Shown: positions 23,501 to 33,060 of the stretch, one piece after another | Numbering within the stretch: the first letter of the stretch is position 1 | Layout of the letters: every line of letters starts with the position of its first letter | Translations under genes and position numbers: made by a program | Source of the DNA: Sabethes cyaneus | Lineage: Eukaryota; Arthropoda; Insecta; Diptera; Culicidae | Assembly: GCF_943734655.1 (NCBI RefSeq) | Contig: NC_071354.1 | Location: forward strand, 5,925,001 to 5,989,000 | DNA: 64,000 bases | Direction: 5' to 3' | The notes under the pieces: generated by a model | The model's database searches: none | What the model was told of the DNA's origin: nothing | Seen by the model: only the letters and a program-made list of their open reading frames with translations

Positions 23501-26500
23501 GGCCTTCCCAAGTAACAAATTCAATTTTAAGATGCACTTGAAGAGGTTTCCAGCATTTGCTCCTTAAAACCGAATATAAAACTTGCAATTCTACAAATCT
23601 GCGATAAAACACCCATAAAACCCTTATAAATCTGGGGAGGCCCACACTAAAGAAGGTTCTCAAGAATATTTCTAAAGGTCCTTTTAAAACTTGTAATTCT
23701 TATCGATATGTATTTATAGTGACTTCCAAGAGTCAGTTGAAACTAAAAGAAAACCACCACAAGTGGTGATGATTTTATGGTTGTCGTCTCAAAGAACACT
23801 TGCAAGACATCATACACTTTTCACAGTCTTAATTTTTTTAAATTGACTAAAAGCTATAAGAGAAAAAGAGAAATTCACAGAGATTTCCGAAATGGATGTA
23901 AATGAAAATTGAAAATAAAAGCAGCTGCTTTGTTGTCAATCAATGAGAAATTTTTCATGTCACGCTCAGTGTGTCGATGTTTTGTGACATGAAAGTTAGA
24001 AAATTTTAACGCGCCGGTTATTTTCGCTAGATTATTAAAAAAATTAATTAATAAAAAAAATTCAATAATTTCATGAAGAAGTTGACAGCTACCAAATTTT
24101 TAACAAATTGCGGCAAAAAGTCTTTTAAGTGTCCGAACATTTATTTAAAAATATAAGATCACTTATGGTATTGCATAACAACATATTTATAAACGCCCAT
24201 ATGTAATTGGCTAGAATTTCAAAAGTAATCAAAACAGTCCTGTTCGCCATTTTTTCAATGGTTTTATCTAAATCAACCTCAAACCGCTTAATAGACTAAC
24301 ATTTCTTGCACAAGACAAAGAAAAATTTTCCAAGAGGTCGATAAGTTTATCTATACTTGTTGTATTCTTGAAGAAGACAAGTTGTGCTTGAACAAGAATT
24401 GTTTGAATTACTTAAGGGGACCAATTTTTTTGCAAGATAATCATTCGCCGAAAAACGTCGATTAAATCGAACAAACATAATCATTCTCGTATAAACAAAG
24501 AAAACGTCAACAAAGTGTCAATGTAAGATGTTTTTTGTGCTGGTGGTTCACCTACTTATATTGAGTTTAATATTTTTTTAAGTACAGCAGACATTATGAT
24601 TACCCATATAAATTGATTTTAAAAATTAAAATAGGGCTGCACGGCAGTTACATGCGTAAAGTTTAATCTGCAAAATTTTTCATATGCTTTGTCGTTACAA
24701 TCGTCTTTAAAAAAAATATGCTGCAACCCCTTCGAACATTTTCCCAACACCGGCTAATGACCTCTATATTCAGTTTAAAAAATACAAACAACGCTACAAA
24801 CCGGCACCGGCACCGCCTCCGCCAAAATACAATCGAACCATATTTTCTAATAACATACAAATCTACCATTGATGCATTGTCACCGGCATAGTCTTTCCTC
24901 AGCTCATTTGGAAATCTTCATTGTTTCGCTGTTTTTTCATACGAAATCTTGCTAAACTTTCGATTAAAAGATCCATATTTGTTCAATTTTCTCCTGCTTC
25001 AGATGCCCATTTTGACAGATCAGTTGTTTACGCTCGAATGTTCTTTCTTCAGAGTATGATTTCTCTTACAAGAATATAGCGCTTTAAGACGGTTTTATGG
25101 TAGCATTGTTCAGACAAACCAATCTTGCAGAAGAATGTCATAAATTTTTGTCAAAACTATTGCTAGGTTTTAAGGAGCGTCGTTTTTGAGCAGAAATCAA
25201 GTATCCTTTAAAACCACTTATAAGGTGAATTACACTTATTGATATTTCAGTTTTATGCGTGTTTCTTCAAGTCTCCTTCAATCATACTTCAGAAATGTTA
25301 ATCATTCACTTGAGGAAAAACATTATAAAACCTGATAGATTTTGCAATGCTCTGATAAAACTACTATAAGAAATGCATAAGACCAATTTGCTGTTGGATT
25401 GTTACTTGGGTTCTTTACTACATCAAGATAGTGTAAGGTTTAAGATGCTCTGCGAGGCCACCCACCCATTGGAAAATGTGTCTGTGATAAGACAGCGAAG
25501 CTTCGTCCGACATGTGCCAGTCCAACCTGGAGATAGGCGCTCATGACTGGCAAAGCTATTCCTCTTGCCAACAATCAGCGGAAGCATGAGTGCCTCCTTC
25601 CCTGTCGGCATACGATCTTAATTTCCACCGGGGTTGGTTACTCGATATCCGCTAAGGTTGCTCGTATTCCGGCTGGTACCACGAGAGGTACACTCAAAAT
25701 AATCCGCACATAACTAATGGAAAATTTCCATATGAAAATCCTTATAATTATGTGCCACATATAAACACAATCCGCCCAGAAGTACACATGAAAATTATAT
25801 GCATATGAATAGTATGTGCAAATTTTAAAGGTAAATTTTAAAAACACAAATGGTAACTGTTTGGCACATAAAGTTCATTTACACGGCGCATGGAAAAAAT
25901 CTATGTGTGAAACACATAGAAACTACACGAAAAGTTTTCTCAGTGTAGGAGTAAGAGTTGTTGGACAAGAGGCTAAGGACCACTACGGGGTCTGTTTTAT
26001 GCCTACAGGTACGCGTAGCACTGATGGAATGTGTTATTCACCTGCTTGACTTCCAGGTCCGTACACCTGGAAGTTGTTCCATCGCTTGACACCAGCTGCT
26101 GTATAATGGCTATCCGTTGTTTCATGACTATGCGGGGTTTACCGCAGTGTATCATGACCAATAACGGGACTAACTTCACTGCCCAGATAACACAAAATCG
26201 TAATAGAAAGTTCACATTAAATCGTGTTCATGTCAATTTCACATTGCAATTGTATAAAGATTAGAGTATGTTCAATCGAAGTGAACAATCAGTTGTTTTG
26301 CAGTCGTGCGTGTCTTCATATACAATTCATGACTGTGAATTATAAAGCAGGATAGACAATTGCAATATTTGATTATATCTATATCATATATTCAGGAGTA
26401 TTTAGTTGTGTTATAAAAACTGCGCAAAATAGAATTACAAATAATTGTCAAAATTTTCGCACGTATATCGCCTCCACTTTGGTACATATATGTTCTTATC

Positions 26501-29500
26501 TAGCGTGGAATATAACTTTTTCGTTCAGTTATGATGTCGTATTTCTCAGTTGCAATCGAGATATACAAACCAAATGGTTTACTGGGTGGCGCGGATCAGG
26601 AGCTGAAGAAGCTGATAAGAACTCTGGACCAGCCGCAGATTGAGGATTATTTAGGCGTACGAGGCGTGGAGTGGAAATTCATTCCACCTGGTGCTCCCCA
26701 TTTTGGAGGTTGCTGGGAGCGTTTGGTTCGCTCCGTAAAGTATGCTCTTCGTGCGATGCTGCGAGAAAATCATCCAACGGATTTAGTGCTGCGAACTGCT
26801 TTGTGCGAGGTGATGAATATCATCAACAACCGACCGCTGACACATGTCCCAGATGATCCCCTGGAACCTGAACCGCTATCGCCAAATATGTTGCTGCTAG
26901 ATAGAAATAACTTCATCCAGTTTGATCACGAGTTTGATGAGCAGGAGCTGGATTGTCGCGCAGCTTACAAGCATTCTCAAAACTGAGTATCGCCCGAGTT
27001 AATTAGGAGTCGCAAATGGCCTGACAATAGGAAATACCATGAGAACTGTGTCGGCGATTTGGTAATGTTGGTGGAGTTGGTTACGAGCAAATCGAGTGTG
27101 TACACAAGCGCGCCGATTTGTGCAACCATTCCGTGACACGACTCGGCGCGCTTGTACACACTCGATTTGCTCGAAATGGTTCCGCTGCGACTTGAACAGG
27201 ACTTTATCTCTCTAATCTTTATTTCTCGTTCACACTTTCGCTTCAGATATTCCATTTTTCTTTGCTCCGTTTTTAACCCCAGATCTTGCTGAATCTGCAA
27301 CGCAGCCAGTTGCTTTTCAGCCAGGATTCTATCCCTTTCCATTGAAACCTTCAGTTCATCTTCCTGGATTTGATCCTCCAACTCCAGGGCTTTGAGTTGA
27401 CAATCATTATCGCTATCTTTGGAAAATTGGCTTCTAACTGAACGCCTTTCAGGAGAGGCAGCACAGTTCACAGTACAGTGAGAACCAGGAATAGACTTGT
27501 TCTCCGTGGTGTTATCAATCAACTGGGGCAAACAACATTTGTCCGGCTTGTGCTTCCGGTTCAACTTGCGGATTGTGTACTAGAGTACGAAACATACTGG
27601 ATTGTTGTGGACGTTCTACGACAAAACTTTCAAAACGTGTCGGCAGGACACCTTGGTTTACTCGACTTGAGTGGCGAGGCGGATTTTGCACATAAACTGG
27701 CAGAAGTTGACTTCTTCCGTTATTTGCTGGGGAACTTCAAGGCCACAACTTGAAGTCAACAGCACACTACACTCAAAATATTCTGCACATAACTAATAGT
27801 AAATTTCCATATGAAAATCCATATGATTATCATGAGCCGCATATAAACACGATGCTTCCAGAAATACACATAAATATTATACGCATATGAATAGTATGTG
27901 CTAATTTTTCGCTTGCACATAAATGATTACTATTTGGCACATAAAGATTATTTACAGGGCACATTGCAAAAATCTATATGTGGGACACATAGAAACTATA
28001 CGAAAAGTTTTCTCAGTGTACTTCTTACCGAAATAATTTATCTAATTTATATTTAACTATTTGCAGATGTTGAAAGAAAAAACTTAATGAATTCACGAGC
28101 TTGAGAAAACTGCTTTTTGTCCAGGCTTCAGATTGTTCGAGAATGTGGAAAATTTTCATTTCGCCTACTGCGATCACCAAACAACTTCTGTTGCCAAGGA
28201 CACCTGTTGTTCCGGCGCCGGCATGGGAACGTTTACATTTTACGTACCAGTGTCGCCAACAGTATGCGTTATCCAACCATTTATCAGTCGATTGGTCTGT
28301 TGAATTAATACAAATCCACGGTATGACATTCTGGTACGATTTCGAGAACGCCCGACCTTAGACAGGAAATTTGGAAGCTGTAGAAAATCAAAATCGGGCG
28401 ACCCTAGAACTCATTAGAAAACGGAGACGTTTTATCGAGGGATGTGGCGATAATTGCAGAAATTTTGAAACACCCATGTCCAGAAAGCACAAGGGTCAAT
28501 TTGACATGTTTCAAGGTTTAAGTTGCACGCTCTTGGCGAGATGAATCATGTCTGCTCTTACCCCAGAGTCATTGAAGTACGCCAGCAAAAAAAAATGCTT
28601 TAGGAGCCTTCATGTTAATACGCTGACGGAATGGGACTGTACGGTTATGGTTGACGATTGTTTTTGCATAGGATAAGAAAGTGGATAAGAATGTTCGATC
28701 ATCGAAGCCTCGTTCGATCATCAGAAGAACTGGGGACTGAAAAGTGATGTTTTCACCACTTTTTCGTATCGTTAACTAGGAAATTTATCAAAGTGAGAAT
28801 CTTTGGAAGACGGTGCTACATTTTCTGAGGCAGCATGATTATCTTTAATAGCTAGACATGGCATGCAATGGTACAGCGATTTTCAGCAAACTAGTCAACT
28901 GCTATGTTTCACAGATGACTTCGACGTTGTCACTAGAAACTTTGCGATGGCGCAACTGCTAACGAAGGCTCCCACAATAGCTTGCAATTCTGTTTCAAGA
29001 AGTGCAACATGAACTGAAGTAATTGAGCTTTGTGTGGCCAGTCATTCACACGGTTCACGTTTTGGTCAAACATGGGAGGCTGACGTAAACTCGGTAAAAT
29101 CGCATCTTATTGGGAAAATTATAATTTTTACAATTTTCAAACCGGGTTGGATAGAAGTCTTCTTGAATTCGCTACATTCTGCTTAACGGGAAACTAGCAG
29201 TCATTAACTTTTCGTCGGAAAGCCCAATTTCGGAAGCAGTTTTTGGTCCCAAAAGGGTGGTTCTGTTTATAAAAATGTATTCACTGCATTCTTCTTGCCA
29301 ATCTGAACTCTGAGCATCTGAACATCTGAAATCTGATCTGAGCAAATATATTCTCGTGAATAAAATTTTTGTTTCAAACAAAAAAACTAGTTTTGAAATT
29401 AGCAGAATCGATGACGACTAATTTCACCTTAAGGACCATCCTTGTGTTTTTGTCTTGACTTTTATAATGAGGTTAAGAATTTCATCAAGCTTTTGTAACG

Positions 29501-30533
29501 GTAGTTTTTTTTACGATTATAATAAATTACAGTTTTTACAAAAAGAGGAGAAATTGAGTTCGAATCCGGTTATAATTGGCTCCTCTTATAGCTTCGTTCG
29601 ATCATCCAATTTGGGAAAAGAGGAACGATACACATACTTAATAGAGAAGGGCGGGGCATAAGTGCGATGTTGTTATGCAAAATAAATTCTTCATTCTTCT
29701 AATCAAATGCCGATTGGCACTTTTACCCCACTAGCGGAGCAAAAGTACGAAACTCGAATCCATGAAATTAGCACAGCAGTAGCTAACAAAACCATATTAT
29801 CTTCAATCTGCGGTATGTTTCGGAATAAGGAATATTCTCAATTTACACCTTTCCCTATTTTGCGCTGGTGTATTGCAGCCTCCGTCAGATCGAAACTTGT
29901 TCAAACATTTGTTTTTTGTTGTTTTCCTTCGGCCAACATCTGTAGAGCACAGTTTTCTGCAGATCTTCCATTTCTAGTATCTGTAATATAGTGCCTAAAG
30001 CTATATATAATTAGCTATACATTTTTGCCTCGTCCATGAATCGCACTTTTGCCTCGTCTGTGAATCGCACTTTTACCCCGCTAGGCGCTTGACGGGGCTT
30101 GGTTAAATTATGGAAAAGCGAAATATATTTTGTAAATTCTTTTCACCGTATTTTCAAAACAGATATGTGAGTGATGTAAAACGCTGATTCAAATTTTCAG
30201 CAAGTAATATCCTAATTTTCCGCTCTTTCCCCTTCATGTCTTGTCCCACTCTGTTTGGATACTATAAACAGCTTTGTTTCTTTACTTTGTTCTACCTACG
30301 GAGGTGACCGTCTTATTGACAATATTATCAATTTGCGTTGTTTCCTTTAAGTTTTGGGGGAATCGAAATATTTGAACACATCAAGCAGCGTTTACAAAGA
30401 GCTTAGAACAAAGCCACATAGTTCACTACATTTCTTCATTGTTTCCTTATTTTACAGCTCAGAATCGACGGAACGTGACCGGGAGCGCAGCGCCGAACGA
30501 ACGGCGGCAATGTCCGGTAGCGCGCTAGTATGA
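17557..30533 (+). CDS. sff: BRSK/SAD serine/threonine kinase (3' part of gene, 10 exons)
   Basis: Exons 17557-17707, 17772-17987, 18041-18240, 18312-18652, 18710-18880, 18941-19099, 19157-19323, 19390-19749, 19822-19955 and 30458-30533. Every junction is GT/AG and all phases agree, giving about 657 residues. It starts inside the kinase domain at HRDLKPENLLLDD (catalytic loop), with ADFGMA (DFG) and the LKB1-type T-loop LETSCGSPHYACPEVI. The UBA-like region (VDTDVLNAICSLGCFKEKD), a Ser/Pro-rich linker, TPESSPEL..KSWFGN and the C-terminal fold (TFTVLVKGRPLATVK) follow. BRSK kinases act in presynaptic and neuronal polarity signalling below LKB1. The N-lobe exons are outside the window. Ortholog naming is by domain order and motif. 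Confidence 0.92.
19956..20144 (+). other. Start of the 10.5-kb last intron of the kinase
   Basis: Donor GTGAGT at 19956 after codon remainder AG; the matching acceptor TTTTACAG ends at 30457. The intron is filled with transposon fragments described separately. The first 190 bases show nothing recognisable. Confidence 0.7.
20145..20990 (+). mobile_element. BEL/Pao integrase C-terminal remnant
   Basis: The + strand at 20153 reads PATPHMGGAWERMV with a stop, then ETAMVLDDKQKLTNELLLT, NTRPSTHV, and DLEALTPNHLLRGTMEVPDF, the end of a BEL/Pao integrase. Further on, a VDGRFR..NSW-like block (about 20700) fits the C-terminal integrase tail. Many stops. A 90-bp piece (20347-20445) is duplicated at 21693-21775, and 20640-20860 resembles 28610-28880. 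Confidence 0.65.
21150..21650 (+). mobile_element. RTE-clade non-LTR, 3' coding remnant
   Basis: The + frame 21302-21646 contains VTIDGDELNNTS and then RNRGAQRARWLDQVEADLRV and WRRVAQERVQWRGF, the conserved C-terminal segment of RTE-type ORF2. Upstream sequence reading TWDSGGNLNQITTGG carries the region before it. Frameshifts and lack of the RT core show a fragment. Confidence 0.7.
21651..22429. other. Repeat debris without recognised gene
   Basis: Includes 21693-21775, a copy of the BEL integrase end at 20347-20445. The rest has no open frame with conserved motifs. Position 22140-22200 has an RT-like LRNGNGVL..CCTKSYADELKLYYK trace (SYADEL, + strand), suggesting another short RT remnant. 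Confidence 0.4.
22430..23506 (-). mobile_element. LOA/I-like non-LTR, RNase H and RT C-terminus
   Basis: Minus strand: near 22800 FFTDESKMGF (RNase H first Asp) and at 22490-22545 VNLYWVPGHCGNEGNELI (RNase H C-terminal His motif). 23050-23480 holds the RT C-terminal region. It is the same type as 1-3137. Just before the insertion, the reading GLCIKKEETEI aligns with GLSINANKTTI of the first element. Many stops and indels. Confidence 0.7.
23507..25410. mobile_element. Non-autonomous element, CCCAAGTAACAA ends, 2-bp TT duplication
   Basis: Begins CCCAAGTAACAA (23507-23518) and ends TTGTTACTTGGG (25399-25410), perfectly inverted. TT flanks both sides (23505-23506 and 25411-25412). Excising the 1904 bp plus one TT rejoins the RT reading SKEGLCIKKEE in frame, so boundaries are secure. 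The interior is AT-rich, with several (T/A)ATAAAAC and GTTTTAT motifs near both ends and no long ORF. The ends match internal motifs of the 7709-9930 element. Confidence 0.8.
25411..25688 (-). mobile_element. LOA/I-like non-LTR, RT continuation with internal deletion
   Basis: The minus strand from 25470 to 25411 reads LAEHLKPYTIL-type or SQSILNLTLS (frame-dependent) and joins 23506 as described. At 25480-25540 it shows HMSDEASLSYHRHIF, equivalent to YVSDEESLSDHKQIMF at the EN/RT linker of the 1-3137 element. The RT core between these two points is therefore deleted. Confidence 0.6.
25691..25945. mobile_element. TA-flanked MITE, copy 1 (CACTCAAAATA...TTTTCTCAGTG)
   Basis: Flanked by TA on both sides (25689-25690, 25946-25947). 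255 bp with imperfect ends CACTCAAAATA and TTTTCTCAGTG. It shares its whole length with 27770-28018, including TTTCCATATGAAAATCC, GCATATGAATAGTATGTGC and CGAAAAGTTTTCTCAGTG. A TA target suits Tc1/mariner-type mobilisation. It contains several CACATA/TATGTG motifs. Confidence 0.85.
25948..26181 (+). mobile_element. BEL/Pao integrase core, first part
   Basis: The + strand reads YGVCFMPT then MLFTCLTSRSVHLEVVPSLD (integrase core with catalytic Asp region) and MRGLPQCIMTNNGTNFT (the second D position is Asn: TNNG in place of SDNG). It stops at the MITE inserted at 26182 and continues at 26587. A fossil copy. Confidence 0.82.
26182..26586. mobile_element. 405-bp MITE, CCCAGATAACA...TTACTGGG ends, 2-bp TG duplication
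   Basis: Inserted in the integrase codons for N-F-T-G-A-D: removing 26182-26586 and one TG (26180-26181, 26587-26588) restores the frame exactly. Ends are CCCAGATAACAC and GGTTTACTGGG. The body is AT-rich without ORF. Same end type and duplication length as 23507-25410 and 7709-9930 but with a different dinucleotide. Confidence 0.8.
26587..27080 (+). mobile_element. BEL/Pao integrase, C-terminal part
   Basis: An open frame from the MITE border to 26986: GGADQELKKLI, GVEWKFIPPGAPHFGGCWER (catalytic Glu region follows as W-E-R), LVRSVKYALRAML and NRPLTHV, then LSPNMLLL. After a stop the tail reads WPDNRKYHENCVGDLVMLVE in another frame. This is the strand-transfer enzyme of a BEL/Pao LTR retrotransposon. 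It ends where the orientation flips at the 27085-27172 hairpin. Confidence 0.88.
27085..27172. repeat. Hairpin at an orientation switch
   Basis: 27085-27116 (GAGCAAATCGAGTGTGTACA and 12 more) is the inverse of 27143-27172 apart from a 2-base indel, with a 26-base loop. Left of it BEL/Pao coding is on the + strand, right of it a BEL-type gag is on the - strand. Confidence 0.85.
27173..27766 (-). mobile_element. BEL/Pao gag-like remnant
   Basis: Minus frame 26977-27564: a long coiled coil rich in Glu, Lys and Gln (LKALELEDQIQEDELKVSM, QLAALQIQQDLGL, EYLKRKCEREIKIREI), typical of BEL/Pao gag N-termini. 27565-27766 continues upstream with stops. The ORF's downstream end runs into the hairpin. 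The retroelement family is inferred from coiled-coil composition and context. Confidence 0.6.
27770..28018. mobile_element. TA-flanked MITE, copy 2
   Basis: Second copy of the 25691-25945 family, same orientation, flanked by TA (27768-27769 and 28019-28020). 249 bp. Differences from copy 1 are scattered substitutions and small indels, so both are old independent insertions. Confidence 0.85.
28019..29550. other. Degraded repeat region in the kinase intron
   Basis: Contains 28610-28880, a diverged copy of 20640-20860 (a GCTGACG.AAT.GGA block, then AACTAGGAA.TTTATCAAA and TTTTC.GAGGCAGCATGA-like blocks). 28900-28990 has an RTE-type TRNFAMAQL..KAPTIACNS trace on the + strand. No intact coding sequence. 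Confidence 0.45.
29555..30330. repeat. Dispersed repeat, copy A (pair with 40890-41150)
   Basis: GAATCC..TTATAATT...CTCCTCTTATAGCTTCGTTCGA and, 600 bases later, CGCTCTTTCCCC..CATGTCTTGTC followed by ATACTATAAACA recur in order at 40910-41090. Within it, 30020-30085 has tandem copies of AATCGCACTTTTGCCTCGTC. Non-coding. Confidence 0.55.
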
Positions 30534-30818
30534 GAGTTATTTCTCTGATAGGATTTACCGAACACCATTCCCGTCGACGGTGACGATTCGGTCGAGTCCC
30601 AGTCTAGAAGTGTGCTCCGCCAGCCACAGCCACACCCCTCGTCACCGTCGATGGTGGAGGCAGATGCAGAACCTTTTGGCATCTATGGTACACTATCCGT
30701 ATCTGCTATTGGTAATGATCCTACTGCTCCTACCAGCGATCCCACGCGCTTTCTCGACCCTGAAGCTGCGAGTGATGAAACCGCTGCGGCCCTGCAGGGC
30801 CCGGCAGCGACCTAATCG
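30458..30818 (+). CDS. sff: Last exon of the kinase and a possible alternative C-terminus
   Basis: From acceptor 30457 the phase-2 reading adds SESTERDRERSAERTAAMSG and SALV, then stops at TGA 30531-30533. In the same frame two more stops follow (TGA 30546, TAG 30549). After these, an 88-codon open stretch runs to TAA 30813-30815, containing DLPNTIPVDGDDSVESQSRS and PFGIYGTLSVSAIGNDP. A CAGTCTAG acceptor ending at 30607 has the right phase to splice from 19955 straight into this stretch, which would give a longer Ser/Pro/acidic C-terminus. The first version is favoured by the stronger acceptor; the second is inference. Confidence 0.6.
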
Positions 30819-32960
30819 AATAAAACGAGCAAACTAGTCAAACCGTTCAAGAGAGACGGACCCGACGGCGTTTATGTCCTGTGTTTTCAGTGAAAAAAAA
30901 AAACAGTCAGCTATAAATACTTGCTAGGCTTATGACAGGTAATACAAAGTTACGAACATTATAAACACTAAAAGATGTAAAACTAAACCCATATTATAAT
31001 TTTTTTCTAATATGGGAAAAATCCCTCATCCAAGCAACCATACCAAAATGAGTTTTTAAGTTAACAGTGCAGTCTATGTTTAAAGAGTGAAAAACCTTAA
31101 ATTTTCAGCTAGTATTCGGTCAATGTGTTAACAAAGAGACTTGTTTTTTGATTCAAATTATAGGAAATAAAGAAAAAACAAAATAACATTTTCTATAGCT
31201 CGAAACGTATACAGGCAGAGTGACCGACATGCTTTTCAGAATGGTAAGGATTCAAGTACAGAAACAGGAGGTAAACAGAACCACCAATCACAGAAGAAGC
31301 GATAGGAAAGCAAACAGAACAGAAAACTAGCCAACACTATTGCAGAATCAAACAAAACCGTAATCATAACAGAAAACAAAAATCAGTTACTAAAAACCGA
31401 CTGCAGCTGGTGTAAACGTAGAGTGGGCTTTCGAAACAAACCAACCAAGCTTTTATGGTACGCACACACAAACAAGAGTGAAACCCCAGAAGGAATCGAA
31501 ACGAACAAACTATATTCAACTCACGTTTATACACTTTCACACTGACACACACACTCACACATGAGACAAACTATGTAACGAGAAAGAAAAACGCAGGGCT
31601 TGCTAGATTTCTAGTTTTCTTCTGATGAAAAATTGATCACAATTTAGGAAGCGAGCGGTAAATATGGTATATTCGATTCACCAAAACTAGTAACTTTCAA
31701 AACTTAGTAAAACGATACTGTAACGAATCAATCTTTTTACATAACAAAGCATTATTTTCGTTGTAACAAAACGACAACTAGTAATCGCCACTGTTAATCA
31801 TAAAGCATTCATCGCTGATGGAAAACAAACATTCAATGTATAAGTAAGAGTGAAATTGCTTTCCGTTTTCCAGTTTATAAATTCCAACGCATTCAAAACT
31901 GTTTGAGATTGTATCATTTCCCGGCTTGCATGTAATAAACACATAACCTATATGTAAATGAGAGAAAGAAAGAACGGGAGAAAATCAAAGAACTAAACGC
32001 TTATTAGTTTTTACGCTATATAGTTACAGAAAAAAAACCATGATTGACACATCGCATCGGCTTACCTTTAGATAAAAAACTAAACAACTAAACCAAAGTG
32101 AAGAATCATGATATACTCGGGCGGGCTGGCTGGCTGGGGGAGAGGCTCGCGGTAACAACAACAACTACACAGCAAATATTAATCAAATATCGCTTAGTTA
32201 GTATAACTTTCTATCACATTCGATGCAGAATCCGCCACGCATTTAGAACTTACTAAAACTACATTCACGGAAGCAGCGAAACATACAACACACACGTATA
32301 GAGGAAACAGAGAAACAGAAGAACAGAGGAAAAACAACAGAACAAGCCAGTTTACTCATTCAAAAGAAACAGGAAAAAAAACTGAGAACTTCTGAATAAT
32401 TGTGAAATAATTTTCATAAACTGCTATATTAACTATTTATTAAGAATCTAAACAAAGCAAAACCAAGAAACTCACTCCTAGTGAAATGTGAAACAAAACA
32501 CAAGCAAAAAGCGATCGATCGTGAAAATGTTGAACCGACAGGAAAACGTTGAACGGTGAACGCCATCTTGGACAAGACAATTGGACAAGGCACTGTATAA
32601 AAAAAATAGCGAGCTAATAATTGAGTGTAACGCATAGTGGAGTGTGGAACAGGGCAAAAAAAAACTGCAAAGCAAACTTAGCAAGTAGTAAGGGAAAAGA
32701 AAGGAAATTTGGATGAATGCGCGCGGAAGTGGGGAACCTAAAACCTAATTAGGAATGTGCACATGAATAAACAGGAAGATAAAGCAAGCAAGCAAAGTAG
32801 CAACAACAAGCAAGTAAGCAGCAAGCAGAGAGGCTGACACTGTATAAAAAATGAGTACCATGTTTTGTAAAGATAAGTATTATTGTTCTCTAATGACAGG
32901 AAAAGACAGAAGAAGAAGAAGAAGAAAAATATACATTTGACATACACGCGCTATGGGGAA
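30819..32960 (+). other. Kinase 3'UTR, A-rich, with polyadenylation signals
   Basis: About 2.1 kb of A-rich low-complexity sequence with many ACAAAC, GAAAC and AACAG runs and no open frame of note, as in long neuronal 3'UTRs. AATAAA occurs near 31935 (TGTAATAAACAC) and 32764 (ATGAATAAACAG). A GAAGAAGAAGAAGAA run sits at 32911-32926. MSH4 begins at 33061, so the two genes are nearly adjacent. Confidence 0.55.
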
Positions 32961-33060
32961 AAATCAGTAAGCATTGAAATTGTGTTTTATTTTTGGCTTC
33001 GAACAAGCGAACTGTCAAACAACGGTGTTGCTAGGGAGTTTGTGCCACGTGTTTTTTGAG

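Noticed and set aside
27478..27753. Plus-strand 91-aa ORF opposite the gag remnant
   Set aside because: Lies opposite the coiled-coil gag frame and has no recognised motif or splice context.
30580..30837. Plus-strand ORF with a membrane-segment-like LLLVMILLLLPAI stretch
   Set aside because: It is out of frame with the kinase exon phase and overlaps a better, in-phase coding-like frame; the hydrophobic run is a frame-shift artefact.
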